Origin: Deltaproteobacteria bacterium
GTDB taxonomy: Bacteria; Myxococcota_A; Bradymonadia; REDH01
Assembly (NCBI GenBank): GCA_007693585.1
Contig: REDH01000136.1
Coordinates: forward strand, 1-44,397
Length of the DNA stretch: 44,397 nt
Direction of reading: 5' to 3'
Under the pieces are notes generated by a model. The model had not been told where the DNA came from. It searched no databases and was given only the letters and a program-made list of their open reading frames with translations. Positions 1-8,066 of this stretch are shown here, one piece after another. A program made the position numbers and the translations under genes. Numbering within the stretch: position 1 is the stretch's first letter; each line of letters starts with the position of its first letter.

Positions 1-312
1 GATTTGGGGCGAGCGCCGGATCCCGGTCGGCTGCGTGGGCCGCACCGGGGGAGCGGCTGAGTAGCCGGGGAGGCAGCGGCCCATCGAGGGTGGCCGGGGT
101 CACGCCACACGCGTGGCGAGGTTGGCGAGCCCACCTGCTGTTGCGTCCTCGACCCTTTCCTGGCGACGGGGACGTTGGTCATGTCAACAGGGTGTTCGCG
201 GTGGTGGACCGCGGGGTGTCGGCGTCCGGGTTGCTGGAGGTGCCGGCGCGCGGGACGGTCGACCGCGGGAGGCGTGGGTGATCGGACGCGGTGATCGCCG
301 GGGTGATCGTGG
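1..312. other. Left-edge stretch without a supported gene
   Basis: No convincing coding region is visible. Short plus-strand frames in the first 320 bases are arginine/glycine-rich and resemble no family. The first bases in frame 1 read open to a stop near base 58, so the tail of a gene lying mostly outside the window cannot be excluded. Confidence 0.4.
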
Positions 313-807
313 TCAGTGATCGGCGGCATCACGGTTCTTGCGGCGGACGTAGAGCAGCTTCTCGATCTCGGCGACCACGGCGTCCTGCTCGTCCCGGATG
401 TGGAGGGTGAACGTGGGTTCGACGGAGGGGAGGGTGTCGGCGTCGCGGCGGATGCGGTCGATGGTGTCGTCGTCGATGGTGATGCGGCAGGTGACGGTGC
501 CGGTGCCCGGTCGGCGGAACCGGATGGAGGCGGCCTTGTCCCAGACGATGTAGTCGCGGCCGAGAGCCTGGAGGAGGATGAGCATGAGGAAGGGGTCGCA
601 CATGCTGTAGAGCGAGCCGCCGAAGTGGGTGCCGACGATGTTCCGGTTGAGCGGGGTGAGGGGCATCGAGACGAGGAAGCCCCGGGGCTGTTCGAGCTGT
701 TCCACGCGCACGCCCGCGCCGAGATAGGGGGGATAGAGGCGCATCAGTCGGGCGAGGTGCCGGTCGAGCTGGCGGGAGAGGGCGGTTCGGGCGAAGCGGC
801 GCAGCAC
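313..807 (-). CDS. DUF4442 hotdog-fold thioesterase-like protein
   Basis: A 164-residue protein matching the DUF4442/YiiD-C hotdog family, small acyl-thioesterase-like proteins of unproven substrate. Family-like features are the segment around YPPYLGAGVRVE, the block NIVGTHFGGSLYSMCDPF (the hotdog helix region), and a C-terminal beta-rich half ending in KLLYVRRKNRD. The frame stays open to base 1167, but the upstream part is Pro/Ala/Arg-rich shadow of the neighbouring lipoprotein gene. I chose the GTG at 807, which has an AGAGGA-type ribosome site about ten bases upstream and gives normal family length. The acyl-CoA thioesterase role is inferred from the fold; no substrate can be read from the sequence. 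Confidence 0.8.
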   Translation of the reverse strand: MLRRFARTALSRQLDRHLARLMRLYPPYLGAGVRVEQLEQPRGFLVSMPLTPLNRNIVGTHFGGSLYSMCDPFLMLILLQALGRDYIVWDKAASIRFRRPGTGTVTCRITIDDDTIDRIRRDADTLPSVEPTFTLHIRDEQDAVVAEIEKLLYVRRKNRDAADH

Positions 808-924
808 GGTGGGGGGATCCTCTGGAGGGGGACGGGGCAGGGGGCGCAGCGGGCGGCTCGTCCGCCTCGGGTTCCGGGGGCGCGATGCGGTTCCGTTCTC
901 GGCCGCGGGTCGGGCTTCGGTGTG

Positions 925-944
925 CGGGAGCGTCGAGGCTCCCG
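925..944 (-). terminator. Candidate hairpin terminator after the Kazal lipoprotein gene
   Basis: Perfect 7-bp stem CGGGAGC/GCTCCCG with a 6-base loop, 27 bases beyond the stop of the lipoprotein gene on the minus strand. There is no U-tract, which is common in very GC-rich genomes, so termination is inferred from position and stem only. Confidence 0.4.
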
Positions 945-970
945 GGCTGCGCGGGCGCTGTGCGGCCGGT

Positions 971-3187
971 TCAGAAGGCCGGGTCGGTGTCGGGGATGCA
1001 GGTGCCACCGCCTCCGCAGTCGCGGGTGCAGGCCCAGAGTCCGCGGTCCTCGTCGCAGGAGCAGTGGGTGGGGGCACACCTGTCGTCGACCTGGCAGGTC
1101 TCGCCATCGTCGCATCCGTCCTGGGTGCATCCGGCGGGATTGGGGTCATCGCATCGGGCCTGATCAAGGCCGCACTCGCCGGCGTGGGCGACGTCGACGT
1201 GCATGAGGCGTGCCTCGCAGGCGTTGCCGTAGGTACGTCCGTCGACGCCGCAGACGGGGTCGTAGAGGGTGGGGCAGCTCAGGCCGACGCACTCGCCGCC
1301 GAGGCAGAGGGTGCCGGTGTCGCAGTCGGTGTCGATGCGGCAGGCGGCCTGCTCGGCGGGGATGCAGGTGCCGCCGCCGCCGCAGTCGCGGGTGCAGGCC
1401 CAGGCGCCGAGGTCGGGGTCACAGAAGCATGCGGAGGGAGCGCAGTCGACGCCGGAGCGGTCGCAGATCTCGTCGTCGTCGCATCCGTCCTGGGTGCATC
1501 CGGCGGGGTTGGGGGTCTCGCAGGTACCGGGTCGGGTTTCGCATTCGCCGGGGTGGGCGACCTCGACGTGCATGACGCGGGCTTCGCAGTCGTTTCCGTA
1601 GGTGCGCCCGTCGACGCCGCAGACGGGGTCGTAGAGGGTGATGCAGGCGACGGCCTCGCAGGTTCCGCGCAGGCAGAGCTGTCCGACGCTGCAGTCGGTG
1701 TCGAGGCGGCAGGTCGAGTCGTCGGGCACGCAGACGCCTCCACCGCCGCAGTCCCGGGTGCAGGTCCAGACACCGCGATCGGGGTCGCAGAAGCAGGCGG
1801 AGGGAGCGCAGTCGACGTCGGAGCGGTCGCAGACCTCTCCGTCGTCGCATCCGTCCTGGGTGCATCCGGCGGGGTTCGGGCCGCACTCGGGGTCGGGCAG
1901 GGGCTGGCAGACACCGCCGCCGCCGCAGTCGCGGGTGCAGATCCAGACGTTGTTTTCCTCGTCGCAGCCGCAGAGCGAGGGTGCGCAGTCGACGTCGGAG
2001 CGGTCACAGAACTCGCCGTCGTCGCAGCCCTCCTGGGTGCATCCGGCCGGGTTGGGGGCGTCGCAGCTCCACTCGGGGACGCAGACGCCGCCGCCGCAGT
2101 CGTCGGTGCAGGCCCAGCCGTCCTCGTCGCAGAAGCACTGGCTGGGGGTGCAGATGTCGAGGAGCAGGGTGCAGACCTCCCCGTCGTCGCAGCCGGTCTC
2201 GATGCATCCGGCCGGGTTGGGGCCGTCGCAGGTCGGCGGTTCGGTGGAGCCGGGGCCGGAGGTGCCCGGATCGTCCGGTGCGCAGAACCAGCCGCCGCAG
2301 TCCTCGGTGCAGATCCAGCCCTCGTCTTCGCAGTCGCAGCGGCTGGGCACGCAGACGGTGCCGTCGCCAGGGGGCTCGGTGCAGGTCTCGTCGTCGTTGC
2401 AGCCGGTCACGCGGCAGTCCCATGTGGGTTCCGGGTCGTCGCAGACCGGCTCGGTGGAGCCCGGGTCGTCGGGGACGCAGGTTCCGCCGCCGCAGTCGGT
2501 GGTGCAGGTCCAGCCGTGCTCGTCGCAGGTGCATTCGCTGGGCACGCAGATCCCGGTCTCCTCGTATCCCGCGCAGCGTTCGCCGCTGGGGCAGCCGTTG
2601 CTGAAGCATCCCGCGGGGCTCGGGCCGTCGCACGGGTCGGTGACGGGCGGGTCGGTGACGGGCGGATCGGTGGGGCGGCCGCTGATCGGCACGCACGAGC
2701 CGCCGTTGCAGTCGTCGGTGCAGACCCAGATGCCGTCCTCGCAGAGACAGCTCGACGGGACGCACAGCCCGGTCTCCTCGTATCCGGCGCAGCGTTCGCC
2801 GACGGCGCAGGTTCCGGCGAAGCACCCCTGCGGGTTGGGGCCGTCGCAGGTGACTGCGGACGGATCGGTGGAGCTGCCGTCGCACTCTCCTTCGTGGAGC
2901 ACGGTGGCCCGATTGAGGCGGGCCTCGCACTCGTTGGGCCAGGTGGTGCCGTCGACGCCGCACACGGGGGCCCAGATGTCCGGGCACGCGGCGCTCTCGC
3001 AGGTGCCGTCCTCGCAGAGCTGTCCGCTCGGGCACTCCCGGTCGGTGTCGCAGGCGAGCGGCCGCTGGCCGGTGTCCGTGTCGTCACTGGAGCCGCAGGC
3101 GGGCAGCAGGGCGAGCATCAGCGCGGCCATCCAGGGCAGCAGCGCGCTGATGCGGATGGGATGGGCTGTGTTCGTGCGTTCGTTCAT
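971..3187 (-). CDS. Lipoprotein with three Kazal domains and eight cysteine-rich repeats
   Basis: A 738-residue secreted lipoprotein. The ATG at 3187 follows a GGGGGAG ribosome site and begins a signal peptide with lipobox LPAC (Cys31). Next come a CxxDxxCxxGxxC-type segment and a Kazal domain at about 69-102 (PVCGVDG motif). Six repeated modules of about 55 residues follow; each contains P-x-GC, GxxC, CxCD, WxCTxDC and GGGxC motifs. A second Kazal domain lies near 500-535, then a seventh module, a third Kazal near 632-665 and an eighth module. Kazal domains usually inhibit serine proteases, so a surface protease-inhibitor or adhesion role is inferred. The later modules are near copies, indicating recent duplication. 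TDP/TEP-rich linkers separate the early modules. Such proteins are frequent in Myxococcota. Confidence 0.85.
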   Translation of the reverse strand: MNERTNTAHPIRISALLPWMAALMLALLPACGSSDDTDTGQRPLACDTDRECPSGQLCEDGTCESAACPDIWAPVCGVDGTTWPNECEARLNRATVLHEGECDGSSTDPSAVTCDGPNPQGCFAGTCAVGERCAGYEETGLCVPSSCLCEDGIWVCTDDCNGGSCVPISGRPTDPPVTDPPVTDPCDGPSPAGCFSNGCPSGERCAGYEETGICVPSECTCDEHGWTCTTDCGGGTCVPDDPGSTEPVCDDPEPTWDCRVTGCNDDETCTEPPGDGTVCVPSRCDCEDEGWICTEDCGGWFCAPDDPGTSGPGSTEPPTCDGPNPAGCIETGCDDGEVCTLLLDICTPSQCFCDEDGWACTDDCGGGVCVPEWSCDAPNPAGCTQEGCDDGEFCDRSDVDCAPSLCGCDEENNVWICTRDCGGGGVCQPLPDPECGPNPAGCTQDGCDDGEVCDRSDVDCAPSACFCDPDRGVWTCTRDCGGGGVCVPDDSTCRLDTDCSVGQLCLRGTCEAVACITLYDPVCGVDGRTYGNDCEARVMHVEVAHPGECETRPGTCETPNPAGCTQDGCDDDEICDRSGVDCAPSACFCDPDLGAWACTRDCGGGGTCIPAEQAACRIDTDCDTGTLCLGGECVGLSCPTLYDPVCGVDGRTYGNACEARLMHVDVAHAGECGLDQARCDDPNPAGCTQDGCDDGETCQVDDRCAPTHCSCDEDRGLWACTRDCGGGGTCIPDTDPAF

Positions 3188-3446
3188 GGTGTCTCCCCCG
3201 TCTGTTCCCGGGCAGCGCGGTCGAACGGGCTGGACCGCGCTGCGAGTCGTCATGCCCCCACGGTAGCCGCTTTCCGCAACGGGCGCCATGACAAGCGGTG
3301 CGGCGCCGCACTGCGTCGCGGTTCCGGTGGCGGGATGGCCGGTCATGGACTACACTCGTGCGCCGAGCCTGTTGCAGGACGGTGACGCACGGTCGGTGCG
3401 CCCGCGCCTGAGCCAATTCAACACCATCTGAAATCGGAGTCTGACC

Positions 3447-4361
3447 ATGTGGAGAACTGTCGTCCTGCTCGTCGCCATCCTCGCGCTCTCGGCCTGCAAT
3501 CGCGGGGCGGGGGACGAGACCACCGCCATGGCGGCCGGCCCTGCCGATCCCGAGGGAGCCAGTGAGGAGCGCGCCGCGGAGCCGGTGGACGAGGACGCCG
3601 AGACGGTGGACGCCGTGGGGCTCGAGGCGCCTGCGGATGTGGGCGCGCCGCCGGACAACGCGGAGGTGACCGAGAGCGGCCTGGCGTCGCGGGTGCTGCG
3701 GCCCGGGACCGGCGAGCAGGGCCCTGCCGCCGCGGACACGGTGACGGTGCACTACACGGGGTGGACGACGGACGGTGAGCGGTTCGACAGCTCCGTGGAG
3801 CGCCAGCAGCCCGCCTCCTTTCCCCTCAACCGCGTGATCGCGGGGTGGACCGAAGGGCTGCAGCTCATGGTGGAGGGCGAGATTCGCCGGTTCTGGATTC
3901 CCGAGAGCCTCGCCTACCAGGGACGGCCCGGTGCGCCGGCCGGCATGCTCGTCTTCGATGTCGAGCTCCTGAGCATCGAGCGCGCGCCCGAGCCGCCGGA
4001 GGTTCCCGAGGACGTCGCCGGACCGCCGGAGGACGCCGAGGTGACGGAGTCGGGCCTCGCCTCGAAGGTGCTGGAAGCAGGCTCCGGTGAGGCCAACCCC
4101 ACCGCGGAGAGCACCGTTCGCGTGCACTACTCGGGCTGGACGACCGACGGCGAGATGTTCGACAGCTCCGTGACCCGCGGCCAGCCGGCCACCTTCCCGC
4201 TCAACGGCGTGATCGCCGGCTGGACCGAGGGCGTGCAGCTCATGGTCGTGGGCGAGCGTCGCCGGTTCTGGATCCCCGAGGACCTCGCCTACCAGGGGCG
4301 GCCCGGCGCACCCGCCGGCATGCTCGTCTTCGACGTGGAGCTGCTCGAGATCGTGCAGTGA
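3447..4361 (+). CDS. Tandem FKBP-type peptidyl-prolyl isomerase lipoprotein
   Basis: A 304-residue lipoprotein with two FKBP domains. The ATG follows a GGAG ribosome site and starts a signal peptide with lipobox LSAC (Cys17). An acidic Ala/Glu linker leads to FKBP domain 1 (about 70-178) and domain 2 (about 195-304). Both carry the usual catalytic and binding pocket elements: VHYxGW, FDSS, VIAGWxEG, a Tyr in AYQGRPGAP, and LVFDVELL. Domain 1 residues include Tyr103, Phe113, Asp114, Val130, Ile131, Trp134 and Tyr157. Family knowledge says these catalyse cis-trans proline isomerisation, here on exported proteins at the outer membrane or periplasm. The two halves are so similar that an internal gene duplication is evident. 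It is divergent from the Kazal lipoprotein gene and lies 52 bases before the metallophosphoesterase gene. Confidence 0.93.
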   Translation: MWRTVVLLVAILALSACNRGAGDETTAMAAGPADPEGASEERAAEPVDEDAETVDAVGLEAPADVGAPPDNAEVTESGLASRVLRPGTGEQGPAAADTVTVHYTGWTTDGERFDSSVERQQPASFPLNRVIAGWTEGLQLMVEGEIRRFWIPESLAYQGRPGAPAGMLVFDVELLSIERAPEPPEVPEDVAGPPEDAEVTESGLASKVLEAGSGEANPTAESTVRVHYSGWTTDGEMFDSSVTRGQPATFPLNGVIAGWTEGVQLMVVGERRRFWIPEDLAYQGRPGAPAGMLVFDVELLEIVQ

Positions 4362-4413
4362 CGAACTGGGGTCGGGGGCCTCGCGCCCACGCCGCCTGCC
4401 GGAGGATGGAACG

Positions 4414-5952
4414 ATGAAGCGACGAGACTTCCTGAGGAGAGCGGGCCAGGCCGGGCTGTCGGGCAGCGTGCTCGCCGCGTGCGCTGGAGACGACGACGCC
4501 CCCGCAGACACCTCCCTGCGCTCCGGCGTCCCCACGGAGGAGTCGTCGCCATCGGCCTCCGGGGCCTCCACGACCGCGGAGGTCCATTCCACCGGGGACG
4601 TGGACTCCACCGGCAAGGCCGCCGAACCCATCGAGGTGACGAAGAGCCCCTGGGTTCACCTGCACGGCCCGAACACCGCGCTGATCCGCTTCGAGAGCCT
4701 GGATGCGGACCCGGCGCAGGTGTCTGTCGCCGTGGCCGGAACGATGGCCGCCCGCGACGAGCTGCGGGAGCTGGAGACCACGGTGAGCGAGGAGTACGTC
4801 GACTTCGAGTGGCCGCCCAACAATGCGCTGCGCCTCGATCTCCCCGACGTGCCCGACGACTACGCCGTGCACGAGGTGCTGCTCGAGAACCTGCCGGCCG
4901 GCGAACGGGTGGACTACGAGATCCGGTCGCATGGCGAGGTGATCCACGAAGGGCACTTCCGCACCGCGCCCGCCACGGGCACGTCATCCCGGGTCGTGTG
5001 GATCTCCGACACGATGTTCCCCAAGAGCGGCGATGTGCTGCCCCGCGCGCTCGAGGCCGGCCCAGACCTCGTCCTCCACGGCGGGGACATCCAGTACCAG
5101 ACGAACCCCTTCGACACCTGGGCCGGGTTCTTCGACACCTTCGGGCCCCTGTTCGGAACGGCGGCGGTGCACCTGTGCATCGGCAACCACGAGTACGAGG
5201 ACCAGGACGAGTTCGACCTCTTCTACCGACGGCTCTTCGAAGGGCAGGGCGATTCGGGCGGAACCCTCGACTACCACGCCTTCACGTGGTCCGGGGTCCG
5301 GTTCCTCATGCTCAACTCCGAGGTCGACTTCGACGAGCCGGGCGAACAGTACGCCTGGGCGCAGGCCGAACTGGAAGCCGCCGACGCCGACCCGGACATC
5401 CTCTACAGCGTCGCGGCCTTCCACCGGCCGTTCTTCACGTTCAGCCGCTCCGGGCCCCGCCTGGGTACCCGCGAGATCTGGCATGGCCTCTTCCTCTCGC
5501 ACGACGTCCGGCTCGTGCTCACCGGACACAACCACTGCTACGAGCGGTTCGTCGTGAACGGCCTGACCTATATCATGGACGGCGGCGCCGGCGCCCTGAC
5601 CTATGCGATCGATCAGCGTATCGACGAGTTCACCGAGGCGGAGATCGCCACGCGCAAGAGCGCCCAGCGAAGCCACGGATGCACCGTCATGGACATCGAC
5701 GAGACCGGGCGAATCACAGGGTACAGGGTCAACGAGCACGGGGATGTGCACGACAACTGGATCGTCGATGGCCCACGGCAGGACGACCCGCCCGGCACGG
5801 AACCGGGCGGCACGGAGCCGGGCGGCACGGAGCCGGGTGGTACGGAGCCGGGTGGTACGGAGCCGGGTGGCACGGAGCCGGGTGGCACGGAGCCGGGTGG
5901 CACGGAGCCTGGCGGCACGGAGCCGGGTGGTACGGCGTCGGGCGCCGCCTGA
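4414..5952 (+). CDS. Tat-exported metallophosphoesterase lipoprotein with GGTEP repeat tail
   Basis: A 512-residue calcineurin/purple-acid-phosphatase-like metallophosphoesterase. The ATG has a GGAGG site eight bases upstream. The N-terminus has a twin-arginine motif (RRDFLRR) followed by a lipobox LAAC (Cys23), so it is probably a Tat-exported lipoprotein. Metal-site motifs are present: Asp199 in WISDTM, Asp225 in GGDIQ, Asn258-His259 in GNHEY, His337 in FHRPF, and His372/His374 in GHNHCYER. The first motif is D-x-M rather than D-x-H, as in purple-acid-type enzymes that use a different ligand set. An N-terminal beta-rich region (about 65-190) resembles the Fn3-like domain of such phosphatases. 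Residues from about 461 onward are tandem GGTEP repeats, probably a flexible surface spacer. The substrate is unknown. Confidence 0.88.
   Translation: MKRRDFLRRAGQAGLSGSVLAACAGDDDAPADTSLRSGVPTEESSPSASGASTTAEVHSTGDVDSTGKAAEPIEVTKSPWVHLHGPNTALIRFESLDADPAQVSVAVAGTMAARDELRELETTVSEEYVDFEWPPNNALRLDLPDVPDDYAVHEVLLENLPAGERVDYEIRSHGEVIHEGHFRTAPATGTSSRVVWISDTMFPKSGDVLPRALEAGPDLVLHGGDIQYQTNPFDTWAGFFDTFGPLFGTAAVHLCIGNHEYEDQDEFDLFYRRLFEGQGDSGGTLDYHAFTWSGVRFLMLNSEVDFDEPGEQYAWAQAELEAADADPDILYSVAAFHRPFFTFSRSGPRLGTREIWHGLFLSHDVRLVLTGHNHCYERFVVNGLTYIMDGGAGALTYAIDQRIDEFTEAEIATRKSAQRSHGCTVMDIDETGRITGYRVNEHGDVHDNWIVDGPRQDDPPGTEPGGTEPGGTEPGGTEPGGTEPGGTEPGGTEPGGTEPGGTEPGGTASGAA
5794..5943 (+). repeat. Ten-unit 15-bp tandem repeat encoding GGTEP
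   Basis: Ten in-phase units of the form GGYACGGAGCCGGGY run to the end of the metallophosphoesterase gene. The first unit (GGAACC) and the last (GCGTCG) are diverged, while central units are near-identical. This is a coding minisatellite whose unit number could vary between strains without frameshift. Confidence 0.95.
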
Positions 5953-5973
5953 GCATTCGCGGGCGTTCAGGCG
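5946..5973. terminator. Bidirectional hairpin between convergent genes
   Basis: Inverted repeat CGCCTGA/TCAGGCG lies between the metallophosphoesterase and EgtD genes. The stop codons of both genes (TGA at 5950-5952 and its complement at 5967-5969) form part of the stem. Position and symmetry fit a shared terminator, but no T-tract is present. Confidence 0.5.
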
Positions 5974-6929
5974 TTGGTGGTGAGGTACTGCACGCTGAAC
6001 CAGCCGGATGCGTCGGTGAAGACGTCCTGGACGTGGAAACCGGCCTGCAGGGCCAGCTTCTGGAAACGCTCGAGGGTGTACTTGTAGGAGCACTCGGTCC
6101 GGATGGTCTCGCCGGCGCGGAAGTCGAAGGCGTGTTGCCCGAGGGAGACCCGCTGGTCGATCAGGCTCTCCAGGTGCATCTCGATGCGCTGGTGTTCGTC
6201 GTCGAAGAAGGCGAGGTGCCGCCACTGATCGAGGTCGAAGTCGGTGGCGAACTCGCGGTTGAGCCTGTGCAGCATGTTGAGGTTGAAGGCGGCGGTGGTG
6301 CCATCGGGGTCGTTGTACGCGTGCTCGATGACGTCGGTGTCCTTGTGGAGGTCGACGCCGATGAGGAGCGCGCCGTCCGGCCCGACCAGGGACCGGATTC
6401 GCGCGAGGAAATCGGCGGCTTCCGGGGGGTGGAAGTTGCCGATGGTCGAGCCCGGGTAGTAGGCGACGGTGCGTCTCGGGGGACGGGGTGGCTCCGGGAG
6501 GTGCAGCGGCTGGGTGTAGTCCGCGGCGAGGGGGAGGACCGGCACGTCGGGATGGAGCCTGCGGAGGGCCTCGGCGCTGCGCTCGAGATGTTCCGCGGAG
6601 ATGTCGACGGGGACGTAGGCGCACGGCGTGTGGTCAATGGCGCGGAGGCTGTCGAGGAGGTATCGGGTCTTGAGGCTGCTTCCGCTGCCGAACTCGACGA
6701 GGAGCGCGTCGGGCCCGACGAGGCGTGCGACGGCCTCCCCGTGCTGTTCCATGATCCGGATTTCGCAGCGGGTGGGGTAGTACGCGTCGAGCCGGGTGAT
6801 CGCATCGAAGAGTGCGGATCCGTCCTCGTCGTAGAACAGCTTGGCCGGGAGGATGCGCGGGGACTGGCCGAGACCGCGCAGGATCTCCTGGAGCGTGTTG
6901 TCTGCGGTGCTCCGTTCGGTCGCGGTCAT
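5967..6929 (-). CDS. egtD: EgtD-like L-histidine N-alpha-methyltransferase
   Basis: A 320-residue protein of EgtD length and architecture. EgtD trimethylates histidine to hercynine with S-adenosylmethionine, the first step of ergothioneine synthesis. Recognisable segments are the N-terminal PRILPAKLFYDEDGSALF, the region AYYPTRCEIRIM, the SAM-binding segment LVEFGSGSSLKTRYLL, and the family motif YYPGSTIGNF. ATG at 6929 has an AGGAA ribosome site. It lies downstream of the rhodanese gene on the same strand with an 83-base gap and could be co-transcribed. No EgtB sulfoxide synthase, EgtC or EgtE is in the window, so the rest of the pathway must lie elsewhere or the product is hercynine or a related betaine. 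Confidence 0.92.
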   Translation of the reverse strand: MTATERSTADNTLQEILRGLGQSPRILPAKLFYDEDGSALFDAITRLDAYYPTRCEIRIMEQHGEAVARLVGPDALLVEFGSGSSLKTRYLLDSLRAIDHTPCAYVPVDISAEHLERSAEALRRLHPDVPVLPLAADYTQPLHLPEPPRPPRRTVAYYPGSTIGNFHPPEAADFLARIRSLVGPDGALLIGVDLHKDTDVIEHAYNDPDGTTAAFNLNMLHRLNREFATDFDLDQWRHLAFFDDEHQRIEMHLESLIDQRVSLGQHAFDFRAGETIRTECSYKYTLERFQKLALQAGFHVQDVFTDASGWFSVQYLTTNA

Positions 6930-7012
6930 GGCTTCATTCCTGGTGGGGGTTCATGGAAATCACCCACAGGGGTAGTCGCTGTGTCCGGCGCTGACCAGTG
7001 TCGTGTCCGGAG

Positions 7013-7375
7013 TCAGTCGGCGGGTTCGCGCGAGGTGGGGAGGCCGGCTTCGTTCCAGGCGATCATGCCACCGGTGAGGTTGTAGTAGTCTCCGCCGCGT
7101 TGCCGCGCGAGGAACTCGCAGGCGCGTGCGCTGCGTGCGCCGCTCCTGCAGATCATGAGCACGGGTCGGTCGTCGGGGAACTCGTCGGCTCGTGCGGGGA
7201 CGGTGCCGACGGGGATCAGGGCAGCGCCTTCGATGTGTCCGAGCTCGCCGACGAACTCGTCGTGTTCCCGGACGTCGACGAGGTGAAACGACTCCAGCGT
7301 TCGTTCTGCACTATGGACATCGATTTCGGCGAAACCGTAGGGTGTGGGGGTTCCGATGGGGGTGTGGTCGCTCAT
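7013..7375 (-). CDS. Single-domain rhodanese-like sulfurtransferase
   Basis: A 120-residue rhodanese-homology protein. The catalytic loop is CRSGARS with Cys76 as the predicted persulfide-bearing residue. Upstream landmarks VDVREHDEF and GHIEGAALIP and the C-terminal NLTGGMIAWNEAGLP are typical of GlpE/PspE-type proteins. ATG at 7375 follows AGGAGAACTCC. Such enzymes move sulfane sulfur between thiosulfate, persulfides and acceptor thiols in the cytoplasm. No signal peptide is visible. It lies between a small outer-membrane-like gene and egtD and near two YeeE/YedE transporters, which supports a role in handling imported sulfur; that link is inferred from context. Confidence 0.9.
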   Translation of the reverse strand: MSDHTPIGTPTPYGFAEIDVHSAERTLESFHLVDVREHDEFVGELGHIEGAALIPVGTVPARADEFPDDRPVLMICRSGARSARACEFLARQRGGDYYNLTGGMIAWNEAGLPTSREPAD

Positions 7376-7496
7376 GGAGTTCTCCTGTTTGGCGGGGGAT
7401 TGGGCTTGGGTTCGGGCTCGGGATCTGTGTTGCGCTCCGTTGCGAGCAGGGGCTTTCCGTGGCTTCCGGCTGTTGCTTTGGGACGGAGCGTCGCGT

Positions 7497-7991
7497 TCAG
7501 AAGCGGATGACGAATCGGGCTTCGGGATACCAGTCGGAGCATCCGAGTCGGCATCCGCCGAGGAAGCTTTCGTGGACGATGCCGAGGGCGATGAGGATGG
7601 GACCGTTGGCTCCGAGGTAGGCGCCCCCGCGGAGTCCGACGCTGCTGAGGTTGTCCTGGTCGGTGATGAACCATCGTCGGTAGAAGGTGCCGATGTAGGG
7701 GTGGATGACGGGGACGAACCAGAGGACGTACTCGGCGCCTGGGGTGAGGCGCGTGATGCGGTAGGGTCCTCCGAACCATGCGTCGACGTCGAGTCCGAGT
7801 TCGAGGCCGTCGACGACGTTGTATCCTCCGCCGAGTCCGACGATGGTGGTGCGTTCGCCGTCGATGACTCCGAAGCCGAGTCCTGCGGAGACCCTGACGC
7901 TGCCCTGTTGCCAGGGGTGGGCGTGTGCGCGGGTCGAGCCGAGGGGGAGGAGCAGGAGGAGGGCGAGTGCCGTGGGGAGGAGGAGCCGCAT
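7497..7991 (-). CDS. Small outer-membrane beta-barrel-like exported protein
   Basis: A 164-residue protein with no clear family assignment. I chose the ATG at 7991, which opens a classical signal peptide (hydrophobic Leu/Ala run followed by AHAHPW) removable near residue 25. The mature part alternates polar and hydrophobic or aromatic residues, has many Gly and Tyr/Trp, and ends in Phe (ARFVIRF). These are features of an outer-membrane beta-barrel with a C-terminal insertion signal. It contains two Cys close together near GGCRLGCSDW, which could form a disulfide or bind metal. It sits between the sigma-54 activator and the rhodanese gene on the same strand. A barrel or porin role is inferred only from composition. 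Confidence 0.65.
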   Translation of the reverse strand: MRLLLPTALALLLLLPLGSTRAHAHPWQQGSVRVSAGLGFGVIDGERTTIVGLGGGYNVVDGLELGLDVDAWFGGPYRITRLTPGAEYVLWFVPVIHPYIGTFYRRWFITDQDNLSSVGLRGGAYLGANGPILIALGIVHESFLGGCRLGCSDWYPEARFVIRF

Positions 7992-8066
7992 GGAGTGCAC
8001 CGTGGGTGGGTCGCGCGGTCGGGGCGCGGTCATGTGGAGGGGAAGCAGGAATCGTGCCTTTTGTGG

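Noticed and set aside
90-281. Short plus-strand frame at the left edge
   Set aside because: Composition is shadow-like, with no ribosome site or family resemblance.
809-3385. An 858-residue open frame antisense to the Kazal lipoprotein gene
   Set aside because: Composition is Gly/Ala/Val-rich without domains; it is the mirror of a GC-rich gene. The opposite strand has a signal peptide, ribosome site and Kazal motifs.
5794-5943. CRISPR-like repeat array
   Set aside because: Repeats are 15 bp, directly abutting, without spacers, and encode GGTEP in frame.
4479-7085. 868-residue plus-strand frame across the phosphoesterase and egtD
   Set aside because: Crosses a convergent gene junction and shows no domain; both overlapping real genes carry clear catalytic motifs.
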